NCBI GenBank assembly: GCA_036936605.1
Contig: JAUPFV010000005.1
Span: 152,521,195 to 152,585,194, forward strand
DNA length: 64,000 nucleotides
Origin: Limnanthes douglasii subsp. nivea
Taxonomy: Eukaryota > Streptophyta > Magnoliopsida > Brassicales > Limnanthaceae
Direction: 5' to 3'
Under the pieces are notes generated by a model that saw only the letters and a program-made list of their open reading frames with translations, searched no databases and was not told the origin of the DNA. Shown here in pieces: positions 11,961 to 24,382 of the stretch. Position numbers and translations under genes: made by a program. Every line of letters begins with the position of its first letter. The stretch's first letter is position 1.

Positions 11961-12343
11961 ATTTGTAGTCTTCTAAGTGTATTTTCGATCAGCTTCTTCT
12001 AATTGCGTTTTTGGGGATATTTTAGTGAGTTTTCTGATTTCGGTTTCCTAATCTTGTGTATCGGGGTTGTGCATGAAGTTGTCATACTTTGTGTGGTGTA
12101 TCTTCTAGTTTTATTTAGACAATAGTTTTGTAACCCGTATTCGGTTAGTGAATATTTGGTTGGACTCCGAAATCAGTCCCGTGGTCTTTACTTCCTACAC
12201 TAGGAAGGTTTTCTACGTAAAAAGTGTTCTGTGTTATTTGCGTTGATTTTATTCATACTTGGTATTTTGTTTGTGATCATTATCTCTAATCATATTTGAT
12301 ACAAGAAGGTAGATTTCGTTTGTACTTCTATTTCCTGACAAAG

Positions 12344-12355
12344 TGGTATCAGAGC
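12344..12355 (+). other. Primer-binding site, initiator tRNA-Met type
   Basis: TGGTATCAGAGC is the usual plant copia primer-binding sequence, complementary to the 3' end of initiator tRNA-Met. It lies directly upstream of the remnant gag start at 12386. Confidence 0.75.
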
Positions 12356-12385
12356 GACTGGTTGTGTATTTGTCTTGCATCAAAT

Positions 12386-12965
12386 ATGGAGGTGAATAGA
12401 AGTATAATGGTGACGATCAATGGTTCGAATTATCATATATGAAAATCGAATATGGAAGATCTTCTTTATGTTAAAGGCTTTTCATTTACTAGTGTTTGGT
12501 GATGAAAAACCTAAAGACGAGTCTAATGCAAAATGGATAACTATTCATCGACATGTTTGTGGCTTTAATCGACAATAGGTTGATGATAACGTGTTGAGTC
12601 ATGTTGTAGACGAAAAATATGCAAAGAATTTGTAAAGTAAACTTGAGGAGTTATATGCTCGAAAAATTGGACACAATAACTTATGCGTACATTGTTTGGA
12701 TGGATAGAAGCATAGCGTGTCTTTCAAAAGCTCGGCTCCTTTAAGAAAACCAAGTTTGCTTGACTTGGTACATAGTGATGTTTGTGGTCCTTTCAAAACC
12801 ATAACACTTAGTGGTTGTCTGTACTTTGTTATTTTTGTTGATGATCATTCTAGGAAAGTTCAGGCTTACACTTTGAAAACAAAAGATGAAGTGTTAGATA
12901 TCTTCAAGCAGTTTCAAGATTCAGTTGAGAGACAAACACGATATCAAATTTTATTTATTGCTTAT
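12386..12965 (+). pseudogene. copia gag/integrase relic
   Basis: After a degraded gag start (MEVNRSIMVTINGSNY) the reading jumps to the zinc-binding end of the integrase pre-domain (CVHCLDG, then HSVSFKS at about 12693-12730). The integrase core follows: LDLVHSDVCGPF with the first catalytic Asp, and YFVIFVDDHSRKVQAYTLK. The reading decays after ERQTRYQ near 12945. The rest of gag, the protease, the second half of integrase, RT and RNase H are gone. Confidence 0.75.
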
Positions 12966-13571
12966 CTGAGGTGGATGATACGTTCATGGAGCAGTCTGTG
13001 GGGGTGTTGTTGTGATGGTTGTTGTTGTTATTGTTTACCTTTACTTTGAAATTTTAGATATTGAGTCTTCCAATGACCATTTTATTTGCAGAAAGCACAT
13101 TCATCATTAGAAGTTAGTCTGTTTTGGTTGCTTCTCATCATAATTGAACAAACTACGATCCTAAATATCCAATACAAAATTACAAATCCAAAACACCTAA
13201 ATCATCAATCTCAATCTCAATCTCAAATCTCAACAAAATCTCCAATCTCGATCTCAAATATTGAATCATAAATCCTAAAATCTAGAATTCAAGAAAAATC
13301 TCAAATAACTAAAATGGAAAGTGAAACGAAAAAATCGATAATCAACAAATTTAAAATCTTCGAATAACCAAATCGAAAGAGAATTGTTTTATAATTCTCT
13401 AAGTTATGAGATTCGAATCAAAAAAAATTTAGGAAGACAATTAAATGAGAATAAAAATAACATAATATTAGGTTTCTAAAACTAATCCTAGAAATCCAAA
13501 ATCAACCCACATAACTAAGCTCTAATACCATATAGAAATCAAATATATTTTATTATTCGATTTATTGCACA

Positions 13572-13590
13572 ATATATATATATATATATA
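13572..13590. repeat. TA microsatellite
   Basis: Simple alternating TA run, with a second similar run near 13664. No function is implied. Confidence 0.9.
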
Positions 13591-13682
13591 AAAGACACAT
13601 ACACACCAATAACAACTGATGAAAATATCAATGTGGGATAACACATATCATAAAAAGAACTATATATATATATATATACCGA

Positions 13683-13758
13683 TAAAAATGGATTTCACCA
13701 CCTTAGTTGAGGCCCTACAATAAAAATGGATTTCACCACCTTAGTTGAGGCCCTACAA
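13683..13758. repeat. 38-bp tandem duplication
   Basis: Two identical adjacent 38-bp units, core GGATTTCACCACCTTAG. A diverged single unit is seen near 32715 (AAGGTGGATTTCAC), and similarity then continues for about 200 bp in both places. Confidence 0.9.
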
Positions 13759-14899
13759 TAATAAAGATACATGTAGTCAATGCTCTAGTGGATGGTCCGG
13801 GTTGATGCCCCTCATTCGATGGCATCCTTGGGTCGGTGGTGGCTTGTTGGTCGATCGTACCATTCGTATGAGGTTTTAGGGAACTTATCATCTCATAAAA
13901 TCTTTAGTAGTAATATTTAGATTTTATTAAACACATGTGAATAAATATATCGGTTGTTACCGTCTTCTATAATTGTGAAAACAATAAATATTGTGTATTC
14001 AATGTAAATCGTTACAACAACTTCCTCTATATACGTGAGACAAACTCATTATTAAAATATATACAACCTTTCTACGACTCTACTAATTTTTACACTCATT
14101 GATTGGTGGCTCCATTGGCGACCAAAGGTATGCTAAACTTCGCTAAAAGAAAAGTAAAAACAAAGGAGTACTTGAGCGTAAAACCATTCAACAATGGTTG
14201 AAACAGAGCATGAAAAAGAACCATTTGGAAACAATTCACTAACCACATGAACCGATCCATCATGGAGGCTAAGGAGATCCTAGAAATACAGTTCAACCTC
14301 TTAAAAAGAGAGCCCCAAGAGAATAACTTGATAATAAAAAAATATAGACGCATTGCATAGATCGTCCGAGACAAAAATCAAATCTCAAATGCACAGACCA
14401 ACTGCAATAAATTAAAAAGAGGGTGATGAAAGGAATAGTCAAATGAATAAGTATTAATATGTATCAGATAGAAAGACCATTATTTGTTATAAATACATGG
14501 AAAATACAGATGTATCAAATCGGGCAACCTTTCATAACAACACCCGTCGCAGAAACTATAGGTGAAGAAAGAGGAGTAGTACCTTAGATTTTAACCAAAT
14601 AGTGGTATAATAAGAGACAAATAGCTAATTAGAGAGAAACTTGTCCAAGAAATTGGGTTCTACCAGTTTATTTTTCACTAACCAACCCGAATATACAACG
14701 ACACCATCAAACACCCCCGATTTGTGGACCGACTCTCATGGGTGTTCTTTAAGCATGATTTTATAATCATCAAACATGGAATACCCAAGGAAGGGCCAAC
14801 TTCAGCATCTATTATCTCTCGCATACCATTGTTTCACCAACTCAAAAAACGTATCCCCCCGACGCGACTTCACTTTTTTATCAAATACCGTAATGCTAC

Positions 14900-16555
14900 G
14901 GCTTGCATTGGTAGGCGCCAACATGAGCAACCCCAACGCCCCTCAGACATTTATGTGACCACTATTATAGATAGGAGGAAATCTGAACGTACCATTGTAT
15001 TAACAGTACTGTAATCAAAATATACTACCACCACCTGACTTCTACCTTCTCGTCCAATATGCAACCCTTACTTACAACAACCGGGCTTCCGCAGATAAAG
15101 AAACAATGATCAAAAGGTATCCTATGAATAAAAACATGTTTTATGATGCATACAACGAATTCATGCAAGACAAGTCTCCATTCGCACCAAAAATCGAGCA
15201 TGCCTTGCTACCTCTAAATTTCAACGTGCACAAAATCGAAAAGTTCATCGCAAAATGGAATCCACGTCATCATGTGGAATGTTTTATAATTTAAATGTTG
15301 GGATACCTATGAGCGCATGACGTGTAGCATGTTTGGCATACTATGACGAAAATGATTCAGGTATTCAGCAACCTAGTCTCTCACGTTGAGAGTTCTATCA
15401 ATAGTCGAGTCAGGTATATAGACAGCTTATCCTTACAACTAATCTTTGGAAGGCGAAGAACATTTAACCAAAGATCAAATCATTTCAAAATATCAACTTG
15501 AATCCACAAAACAAAGCCACGCATGAGGCTTGTTCATGATAAGTTACTCCAATCAAATCATAATGTGAAGAATAAACTTCATCCCATAGAGGATCCCCGA
15601 GGATCCCCAATCCCACGTTGCTAACAAGGATCATAAAAGAGTGTATATAAGTGTGAGCCCACCTCAACTAGCTAGAGGCCTTTTGGGAGTACACCCAAAA
15701 GCAAACCCGTGCGCGCTTACGAGCGCAAAGCGGACAATAGAGGTCGGCTCACACGCTCGAACACCAATTCCAACACATAAGATATAGAGGGAGCAACAAC
15801 AATAACACCAATCGCAAATCCAACAGTCATGATAAAGGTTAACGGTTGGATCGGCCCCCGCGGCGTCCCTTTTACCAAACTGAATGATAATATAACCTCT
15901 ATCTACTTTAAAACTAGGGAAGTATTAAACTACCGAAGGTCAGTAAATATGAATTATCACTTGGAAAATATAGACGCATCCAAATACTTTAGTTCTACAA
16001 TGATGTGGGCCACTACACTAAAGACTATCAATCACTATATGAAGAAAACCTATCAATCACTATATGAAGAAAACCAGTAGCTGATAGACGAAGGAAAACT
16101 TTCCAAATTTGTAAAAAAAATACACAATCGACAAGGTTTGACTGAGATAAACACAGAGAGAGCCTCTTCGGCAAGACATAAAGAAAGAAAACTATATTAA
16201 GTTAAAACACAAGCCGAAAGACAGCCTCAGGAGCTAAAAACCATGGAAAATATTGTCATCTTCGATTTCTCGCAACCATAATACCTTACTTCTGACCCTG
16301 ACATGAAAATGATCATAGCTATCAGAAGAGGCGGGAGTTCAGAAAAACTAGAGTTACCACACCATGGCCAAAATTCACCGCACTTACACCGAACACCTTA
16401 TCACATGTTGGCATTCTCGATAATGACCTTCGAGGCGTCGCAATACGACATTGGGATGGAATATTGATCAACACGGAATACTCTAGTGTTCAACTTGATG
16501 AACTCAGACAATTCTTGGATGAGTTCAGATGTAGAAATGTTTATAGGAGAGGGTC
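14900..16555 (+). pseudogene. Ty3/gypsy-like gag remnant
   Basis: The open stretch 15106-15294 reads FAPKIEHALLPLNFNVHKIE, then KFIAKWNPRHHVECF. This is the start of a retrotransposon gag domain of the kind seen in plant gypsy polyproteins (a PLPxNFxVPKxExFDG-like context), which builds the virus-like particle. Further broken blocks follow at 16240-16400 (DFSQP, SDPDMKMIIAIRRGG). No protease, reverse transcriptase or integrase could be read. A 25-bp tandem duplication lies at about 16025-16075. The assignment rests on motif memory alone. Confidence 0.4.
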
Positions 16556-16914
16556 TGTCTAAGAAATGTTCCTATAAGATAACTTTAATTATGAAATCAG
16601 TGTTTTGTAGAGAGAGAAAGACACAAAAGAAATAAATGTAGCAATAATTTCCTAATCATTGGTCCTTTTTCCAAAAAATAAATGCCCTTTATATAGTACA
16701 TGAGGTGGATAGTAAAATTACATAAACCACCGTTAAGGTGGATTTCTCAACCCCCCTCTTCTACTATTTACAAACAAGTTCTTGGGGTATATCCCTTAAC
16801 CCCTCTATTTCTTATGTTTGATTTACTTTAGTCTTTAATCACTAAATACATAAATTTAGTCTTTATATTCTATATAATAAACCTTGTTATTACTTATTTT
16901 TTCATTCTCTTATC
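16556..16914 (+). mobile_element. LTR (probable 3' LTR of the gypsy-like remnant)
   Basis: Starts TGTCTAAG, ends CTCTTATCA, and is preceded by a purine run (AGGAGAGGG) that fits a polypurine tract. It shares its start, end and several inner words with the solo LTR at 57279-57613. A matching 5' LTR was not found. Confidence 0.5.
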
Positions 16915-16994
16915 AAGAGCCCCCCCAGTTCTTATGAAGATATCTGAATGAGGATTGCAATTATTCCTTCCTTTCGAACTTCTTCGAGTTTTAT

Positions 16995-17227
16995 CAAGCG
17001 TCAATATCAAGTCCTAATAAGTTGGACTATGTATCCAAGCCCACTACTAGTATATATGAATAAATGGAACAATAAATGTATAACAAACATAACAATATGT
17101 AACAACTTTCTGTTACATGAAACATAATCTCAAATGTATATAAATTGAAATGTAACACTATGAAATAAGTAATCTTTTACAAATGAAATAAAAGAGTGAT
17201 TTTATTCTTCTTCTTGCAACTTCTAAC
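16995..17227 (+). repeat. LTR 1 of the copia-2 array
   Basis: Begins CAAGCGTCAATATCAAG and ends CAACTTCTAAC. Followed by a decayed primer site (TTGATATCACA). Confidence 0.75.
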
Positions 17228-17274
17228 TTGATATCACAACACTTTGCAATCCTCCAGTGGCTGGGACAGATTCT

Positions 17275-18240
17275 CGTTCATTCAGCTTAGGCTCAGCTGA
17301 TCAAGTTGCCTTATTAATGGACAATCTGCTAACAAACAAACAATCAAATGAATGAGATAAGTATGTTTAACAGCCTTAGATTGGACAGGAATAACTTTCT
17401 CATGTGGAAGACTATGGTGTTTCCTATCATAAGAGGCAACAAGCTGGGAGGATTTACAAATGGTGAAAAAGCATATCATTCCAAGCTAGTCATTGGTTTA
17501 GATGCTCTGTTGGTTTAAAATATCAAGTATGACAATTGGATTGCAAAGGACCAGTTTCTTCTAGGCTGGCTCTATAGCACCATGAGTACTAAAGTTGCAT
17601 CTCAAGTAATTGAAAAAAGAAAACCTCCAAAGTTTTGTGGGATGTTGTTGTTAGGTTATCTGGATCTCAAACAAAGTCTAGGGTGACTTTCTTCAAGGCT
17701 GAGTTTCAAAGAACTATGAAGGGAAGTTCCTCAATGGAGGACTACCTAGCCAAATTGAAACACACTACTAACAGTTTTGCCTAAGCAGGATCTCCTATTT
17801 CCTTAGATGATCTAGTCTCTCAAGTGTTGGCTGGACTTGATACTGAGTATAAGCCTATTGTTGTGCATTTAGCAGAAAAAGAGGTGAATAATTGGCTTTA
17901 TATACAAGCCACACTCCTGACCTATGAGAACATACTTGAACAACTAGGTAAGATACAGGTATCCATGGCCACTAGGAATTATGTTATTATTAACAAGCCT
18001 GAAACTAAACCTATTGGGAATAATAACTACAGCTCTAGTTCAAGGAATTGGAATAGAGGTCAAGGGACAAAATTCAAAGGAAGGTCTCTCAAAACTACCC
18101 CCAACAACTATAGAGAAAGGAGCTCTTTCAGAGGTAGAGGAGGCACGTTCAATTACTCCAATAATAAACCTACATGTCAAATATGCGGGAAATTTTGACA
18201 TGGAGCTGCTTACTAATACTTTAGGGATGATCCTAATGTC
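17275..18240 (+). pseudogene. copia-2 gag
   Basis: Capsid-type gag. The reading includes DRNNFLMWKTMVFPIIRGNK, IGLDALL, DNWIAKDQFLLGWLY (a UBN2-like gag), GSSSMEDYLAKLKH, and a C-terminal basic Arg/Gly/Ser-rich part with the start of a knuckle (CQICGKF, 18176-18196). In-frame stops at several points, for example TAA near 17517, inactivate it. The first 290 bp are duplicated at 22145-22565. Confidence 0.75.
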
Positions 18241-19450
18241 TTGGGTCAGGTATCATCTGATCAACAAAGAGGTGATCAAGATCAGAGTGTGATGATTGTG
18301 TCACAAAACATTGGGAATGGAGATAAAAGCTGGTATGTTAACAATGGTGCTAGTCACCATCTCACCAACTCAGCTAAAATGATGAATTATAAAGTTCAAT
18401 ATTCAGGTAACAAAATAGTGACTGTAGGCAATGGTAATAAATTGAATATTAAACACTTAAGTAAGACATGCTTATCTACCAAAAACAACAAACAAATTCA
18501 CCTAAACAGTATATTACATGTACCACACATCAACAAAAATCTATTATCTGTTTCACAACTAACCTTTCACAATAACATTTTTCTTGAGTTTCACAGTTCT
18601 AAGTGTTTTGTGAAGGACAAGACAAAAGGGATGATTCTTCTTATAAAGAGAGTTGATAATGGTTCGTATAGACTGGAAGGCTCATCTGTTCCTAGGTGTT
18701 CTAAGGTAGAAACTCAAAAAGGTCATCTTTTAGCGTCTCATGTCACTATTCTTCCTAGTAATTCTAATTCTCTAAAGCTAAGTTGGCATAAAAAGTTAGG
18801 CCATCCTTCTAAGCGGGTCCAGTTAATTTTTATGAAAAGTTGTAATATTCTTATTGTTTCTAGTAATGAAAAACTCTTTTGTGATGAATGCCAATTAGGA
18901 AAATCACATTCCTTATCATTCTCTAATTCAATGTCTCAATCTCTCAATTTCCTAGATCTAATCCATTCAGATTTGTGGGGACCTACTCCTGTTGTATCTA
19001 AATCAGGGTATAAGTTCTATATAATTTTTGTACATGATTTCACTAGGTTCACGTGGTTATACCCTCTAAAACATAAAAGTAAGGCACTCGTTGTCCTTAA
19101 AGAGTTTAAAACTCTTGTGGAGAATCAATTTGACAGAAAAATTAAGAAATTTCAGTCAGATTGGGAAGGTGAATTTAGGCATTATCTATCATTGGCTAAA
19201 GATCCAGGTATCCAACTCAAAACATCTTGTCCTTATACTTCTTCTCAAAATGGAAGAGCAGAAAGGAAGCAGACACATGTCACTGAGACTGGTCTGACAC
19301 TACTGGCTCAATCTAATATTCCTCATAAATATTGTCCATAGTATTTTCACACAGATGTATTCATAATAAACAGATTACCTACATCTATCCTACAATACAA
19401 ATCTCATTTTGAAAACTATTTGGTTCTAAGCCTGATTATAGGTTTCTAAA
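18241..19450 (+). pseudogene. copia-2 protease and integrase
   Basis: The 366-codon open stretch 18241-19341 holds a protease remnant, WYVNNGASHHLT, in which the catalytic DSG is changed to NNG. The integrase zinc region follows (HKKLGHPS and CDECQLGK), then the integrase core: LIHSDLWGP with the first Asp, FQSDWEGEF with the second Asp, and NGRAERK with the Glu. A stop ends the stretch at 19341, and the integrase C-terminus continues in other frames to about 19450. The element's own protease would be dead from the NNG change alone. Confidence 0.85.
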
Positions 19451-20038
19451 AGTTGTTGGGTGTTCTTGTTTTCCATATCTTAGGCCCTATCAAACTAATA
19501 AATTTTAATTCCATTATGTTAAGTGTGTCTTCTTGGCTTACAACGATGTTCATAAGGGATACAGGTGTCTTGGTTCTGAGGGGAAAGTCTATATGTCAAG
19601 GAATGCCATCGTCAACGAAGATGAATTCCCATGTTTCTCTGGTTTCTAAGTTCACAGTCATCGAATTCTATGTCTAGTTCTTCTTGGTTGCCTAGTTTTC
19701 CTACTGGTAATGTTACAGATGAGTCTTCTCATATACAAAGAGCATATTCTAACTCACAAGCTAGTTGTCTTATTACTTGTTTAGACAACAATCCCTTACT
19801 AAAACTAAACCATATAACAACTACTCACACAAACTTACCTCATGAAAACTTACCTTGCAGCCTTAGTGATTTACAGCAAGTCCAAGAAAATTCTCCAGTC
19901 CTTCCAAATAGCCACAGTCTCTTGCCAAGAAAATTTCCTACAACATAATCACCAAAAGAAGGTCAGTTAGTCATTGAATTACCTTTTGATAAAGCTAACA
20001 GCCAAGCCAAACCAAAAACACTACCAAACAGTCATCAC

Positions 20039-21735
20039 ATGATCACTAGAGCTAAAGATGGCATTTCTAAACCCAAGGATATTTACTCAAGAATTACCAT
20101 ATTACCTACTGTTACTGACAAGGAACCTGTTAAATTCTCCGCGGCTGCTAATGTGCCTCAATGGGCTCAGGAAATACAAAGTGAATATGATGCCTTAATG
20201 GAAAATCATATTTGGTCTCTTGTCCCACATACCGAGAACATGAGTCTGGTGGGCTTCAATTGGGTATACAGGTTGAAATACAACTCAAAAGGGTCTATTC
20301 AATGCTACAAAGCTAAACTTGTAGCTAAATGGTTTCATGAAAAACTTGGTGTTTATTTCACATAAACTTTTTTTTTCAGTTATAAAAGCTTATACTATAA
20401 GACTCGTTTTTACTTTAGTTGTGTTTAGGGACTGGGTTATAAGGCAGTTAGATATAAATAACGCCTTTTTGAATGATGATTTGAAGGAACAGGTTTACAA
20501 GGTACAGCCTCAAGGTTTGTTGACTCTAGACATCCTCATCATGTGTGCAAATTGCATACGACTTTATATGGGCTCAAGCAGGCTCCCAAGGCTTGGTATT
20601 CCAAGATAAATGATACTCTGTTGTTATGGGGCTTTCAGAATTCAAGGGCTAATTGTTCAATGTTCTTTCTACAGTCTAAAGATGTCCTTATCATCTTACT
20701 AGGTTTTGTCTATGACATAATTGTTACAGGTAACAACTCTTCCTATCTGACTAAGCTCATTCAGAGGTTAAAATCTGAGTTTGCCCTTAAGGACATGGGG
20801 TGTCTCAAACTATTTATGCGTATTGAAGCTTATATAGACGAGTCTAGGCTATACTTGACTCAGACATGTTACATAAAAGATATACGGATTAGAGAAGGTT
20901 TGTCCACTACTAACCTTTGCTCCTCTCTGATGCGAGCTAGTCCTTCTCTTTGCAAATCTGATGGTGAACCTTTTCAATGTCCTAGAAGGTATATAAGTCT
21001 ATTAGGTTTGCTACAATATCTTTTGCACAGTCGACCAAGTATTGCATTTGTTGTAAACAAGCTAAGCCAGTTTCAGCAATGTCCAACGAATGTGCATCTA
21101 CAATCTTTTAGAAGAATATTACGCTACTTATCTGGTACATTGACACTAGGATTTCACATAAAGCCAAGCGATGCTCATCAGCTCACTGGTTTCACTACCG
21201 CTGATTGAGTAGCTTCTCAGGACGACTGTCGTTCTGTTGGTGGATACTGCATATTTCTAGGAGATTCCTTGATTTCTTGGTCTTTTAAGAAACAATGAGT
21301 TCTTTCTTGCTCCAGTACCAAGTCGGAGTATCGGTCTCTCGTAACTCTGGCTTTTGAACTCATGTGGTTAAGGTCTATTCTTCAAGAAATTAATCTCCTT
21401 CTTCATAGATATCGAGTAGTTTGGTGCAATAATATCGGTGCAAGCTCGGTAGCATCCAGTCCTGTTTTTCATGACATGACTAAACATGTTGAGTTAGATC
21501 TCCATTTTGTTCGAGATCAGGTTGTTCAAGGTATTCTGGACATTCGGTATGTCCCTTCACATGACCAGGTAGTAGATCTTCTTAGCAAACCCTTGTTTCA
21601 AAGTCGATTCTTGTTCTTGCGGGACAAACTAAGACTCGGTATACCTCCTCCACGTTTGAGGAGAAAAGTTAGAATATTTGGGTTGAGATTACAAAGGCTT
21701 AAGGAGGATGAGAAGGTTGAAGAGAAGGTATAGCT
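20039..21735 (+). pseudogene. copia-2 reverse transcriptase and RNase H
   Basis: RT blocks: WAQEIQSEYDALMENHIWSL, NWVYRLKYNSKGSIQCYKAK, RQLDINNAFLNDDL, LYGLKQAPKAWY. The catalytic YVDD box is degraded to FVYDIIVTG (near 20705). RNase H follows: GFTTAD, SSTKSEYRSL, VELDLHFVRD, PLFQSRFLFLRDKL. Reading crosses at least three frames and several stops. Domain order is complete and normal for Ty1/copia. Confidence 0.85.
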
Positions 21736-21874
21736 GGCTGCTATTGAAGGTGGACTCGATCTAGGGTTTGGATTGTGTACGAAAGAATTGGGAGAAAACA
21801 AATTTACTAAGGATTTATGTGTCGGGTCAGGATTTGGATCGGGTAGACATATAAGGAATGACTGGCCTTAAGCC

Positions 21875-22105
21875 CAAGCGTCAATATCAAGTCCTAATAA
21901 GTTAAACTATGGATCAAATCCTACTACTAGTATAAATGAATAAATGGAACAATAAATGTACAATAAACGTAACAATTTGTAAAAACTTTGTGTTACATGA
22001 AATGATAACTCAAATGTATATAAATTGAAATGTAACAGTATGAAATAAGTAATCTTTTATAAATGAAATAAAAGAGTGATTTTTTTTCTTCTTGCAACTT
22101 CTAAC
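21875..22105 (+). repeat. LTR 2 of the copia-2 array (shared)
   Basis: About 231 bp, nearly identical to LTR 1. It serves as the 3' LTR of the upstream copy and the 5' LTR of the downstream partial copy, and is followed by a better preserved primer site TTGGTATCAGAGA. Confidence 0.8.
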
Positions 22106-22565
22106 TTGGTATCAGAGAACTTTGCGATCCTTCGGTGGCTGCGATAGATTCTCCTTCATTCAGCTCAGTATCAGCTGATCAAGTTGCGTCTTTAATAGAC
22201 AACCTACTAACAAACAAAAATACTCAAATGAATCAGATAAGTATGTTTAACAGCCTTAGAATGGACAATAATAACTTTCTCTTGTGAAAGACTATGATGT
22301 TGCCTATCATAAGAGGCAACAAGTTGGGAGGCTTTATCAATGGTGAAAAACCATGTCCTCTCAAGATAGTCATTGGTTTAGATGCTCTGTTGGTTGAAAA
22401 TATCGAGTATGACAATTGGATTGCAAAGGACCAGTTGCTTCTAGGCCAGCTCTATAACATCATGAGTGCTGAAGTTACATCCCAAATAATGGAGGAAGAA
22501 ACCTCCAAAGGTTTGTGGAATGCCGTTGTTAGGTTATCTGGATCTCAAACAAAGTCTAGGGTGAC
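22106..22565 (+). pseudogene. Second partial copia-2 internal region (gag start)
   Basis: Repeats the start of the copia-2 internal region almost word for word: primer site, then DNNNFLLXKTMMLPIIRGNK and DNWIAKDQLLLGQLYNIM. It stops abruptly after SRVTK at 22565, joined to the middle of LTR 3. The junction shares GTGAC with the upstream copy, so it looks like a deletion endpoint. Confidence 0.8.
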
Positions 22566-22744
22566 CAAGCCCACTATTAATATAGATGAATAAATGTGTA
22601 ACAAACGTAACAATATGCAACAACTTTCTGTTACATGAAACAGAATCTCAAATGTATATAAATTAAAATGTAATAGTACGAAAAAAGTAAGCTTTGACAA
22701 ATGAAATAAAAGAGTGATTTTTTCTTCTTCTTGCAACTTCTAAC
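22566..22744 (+). repeat. LTR 3 of the copia-2 array, 5'-truncated
   Basis: Matches LTR 1 from its CAAGCCCACTA position to the end CAACTTCTAAC. About 42 bp at the 5' side are missing. Confidence 0.8.
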
Positions 22745-23535
22745 TCACACCACCACATTCTTACCTCAAAAAACAGTTTGAGTAGTTATAACTGTCACCT
22801 TAATGGGCATAGCCATAACGCGAGGTGAGGCAATATTCATGAAATGAGCATCAAGGATTGATGACATCGTACTATGTCGACGATTTTTTAACGGAATCTC
22901 GACTCATAGTGATCACCGGAGAGATGTGCATCAGTGACATTGAAAGAATAAGCTCTAGTTCTCTTGAGACCTGTGATGATAATGGAGAAATAAAAAGTGC
23001 TTTTGTGTTCAAATAAGGATATTGTAGCTGGAAGAAAAAATAAATAAATCTGATGCTCTCAACAAAATTTTCAAATAAAAGAAATCATAAACAACCAAGA
23101 AAATGTTACTTTCTTAAACAGATCAATGTAATGCACATCTAACCTTACTTTTTGGTCAAAATATCTTTAATTGCGTAGGACTGACCGACGATATTAAAAG
23201 CATCCAACGGAAAAGATGATGGCAACCGAAGCACTTCAGATGATTGTTTGTCTGATGGCATACATTTTTATTTTCCACGTGATGTTGGGACCTTTGTACT
23301 CCTAGATATTTAAAGGTTATTTTGACTATAGTGAAACCAATCTACCAAGATATTTAAAGACGTTTTTTAGTCTGAACGAAAAGGTTGCAATACCATTTGG
23401 TATGCTTTGGGAACAGGTATAAAACATCAAACACCAAACACACTATAAAAGGCATCTGTTATAAGCGCACAAGACAAACAAAGGAAGTCAATCTTCACAA
23501 GGGTAGTCATCCACAATTCTTTCGCAAAAACTAGG
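22745..23535. other. No gene recognised
   Basis: AT-rich intergenic DNA of about 0.8 kb between the copia array and the small LTR element. No open reading frame, repeat or RNA motif could be supported. Confidence 0.6.
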
Positions 23536-23870
23536 TGATATAGCTCAGAAGCCCAAACAACAACATTTTGAATTTTATTTTATTTTATTCTAATATTTTA
23601 TATTATTCAAATCAAGTCTAATTGTTTCATGATTTAAGTTGATTATATTTCAAGAGTTTTTTTCCCCTTGTATTCTAATTAGGTTTTTGAGTAGCTCTTT
23701 TGTCAAGCCTCGTATGCCTTAAGTTTTAAACAGTTTTTGTTGAATAATAAATATTTTTCATTGAAAAGAGTTTGAGTCTTGAAACCCTAGATATGGTTTT
23801 ATTTATCATGTTACCCTTGGATTAGGGTTTAATCTATCGTTGTTTCTTCTTTTTTTCATTCTACTGTATT
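23536..23870 (+). repeat. 5' LTR of the TRIM-like element
   Basis: Starts TGATATAGCTCAGAAGCCC, matching TGATGTACCTTAGAAGCCC at 24383. The shared body ATATTTTATATTATTCAAATC follows in both copies. Confidence 0.7.
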
Positions 23871-23910
23871 AGTTTGGTATCAAAGCATTACTTCCTACTA
23901 CTGGGTTAAC

Positions 23911-24183
23911 ATGTTTCTGAAGTCTGATTTTTCTGATTCAAGGTCTAAAAGAGAGAAAAACATCTATGGGCATGAAGATCTCGAAGATCGATTGGGTGTG
24001 CATGTACAAGCTAGTAGTTTCGATAAAGATCTTATTTCCCAATTACTATATGATTTTAAATTGACTACAAATCGTCGGATGAAAGAGAAACTTACTTATC
24101 GAGATGTTGTTTCATGCTATGAAGAGGTTTTCGAAGCCAATTTTTTCATCAACTGGACATCGCGATGCTGTCTCATGCTATAA
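23911..24183 (+). other. Short open stretch inside the TRIM-like element
   Basis: A 90-codon open frame beginning MFLKSDFSDSRSKREKN, without recognised domains. Its 3' part comes from a roughly 60-bp duplicated unit (CATGCTAT-A-AGGTTTT, 24112-24215). It may be a leftover of an ancestral gag, but nothing proves it is translated. Confidence 0.3.
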
Positions 24184-24382
24184 ATAGGTTTTTTAAACAA
24201 AAACATTCATCAACTATATGGCTTCAATGTGACTTCGAATAAGGATCACTCGAGAATAATTTCTCTTTATTCGATAAGGTCAACAATTATAAATACCAAT
24301 ATAACATTGAAAAAAATAAAATAAAATAAATTTGGTTGATGATGGTGATGATGCTGACAAATTCTCGTCAACCAGAGAATGG

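Larger units (their letters stand above)
11960..12965 (+). mobile_element. Ty1/copia retrotransposon, heavily deleted
   Basis: A 5' LTR-like sequence runs to about 12338 and is followed by a primer-binding site. A gag start and then part of the integrase region follow, with everything else missing. Neither the LTR start nor a 3' LTR was identified. Stop codons and an internal deletion make it a non-functional relic. Confidence 0.6.
13520..14100 (-). mobile_element. Possible minus-strand LTR with primer site
   Basis: AGCTCTAATACCAT at about 13524 is the reverse complement of a copia-like primer-binding site. To its right lie a long TA repeat, the words AATGTGGGATAACAC (typical of plant LTRs read on the minus strand), and sequence resembling 32700-32890. 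This suggests the 5' LTR of a minus-strand element whose internal part (to the left) is non-coding or lost. Boundaries are guesses. Confidence 0.35.
16995..22105 (+). mobile_element. Ty1/copia element (copia-2) with two LTRs, decayed
   Basis: LTRs at 16995-17227 and 21875-22105 (about 232 bp) are highly alike and flank one gag-pol region in normal order: gag, protease, integrase, reverse transcriptase, RNase H. Every domain carries stops or frameshifts. The outer limits are the ends of LTR similarity, because clear TG/CA termini were not seen. The right LTR is shared with a second, deleted copy to 22744. Confidence 0.8.
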
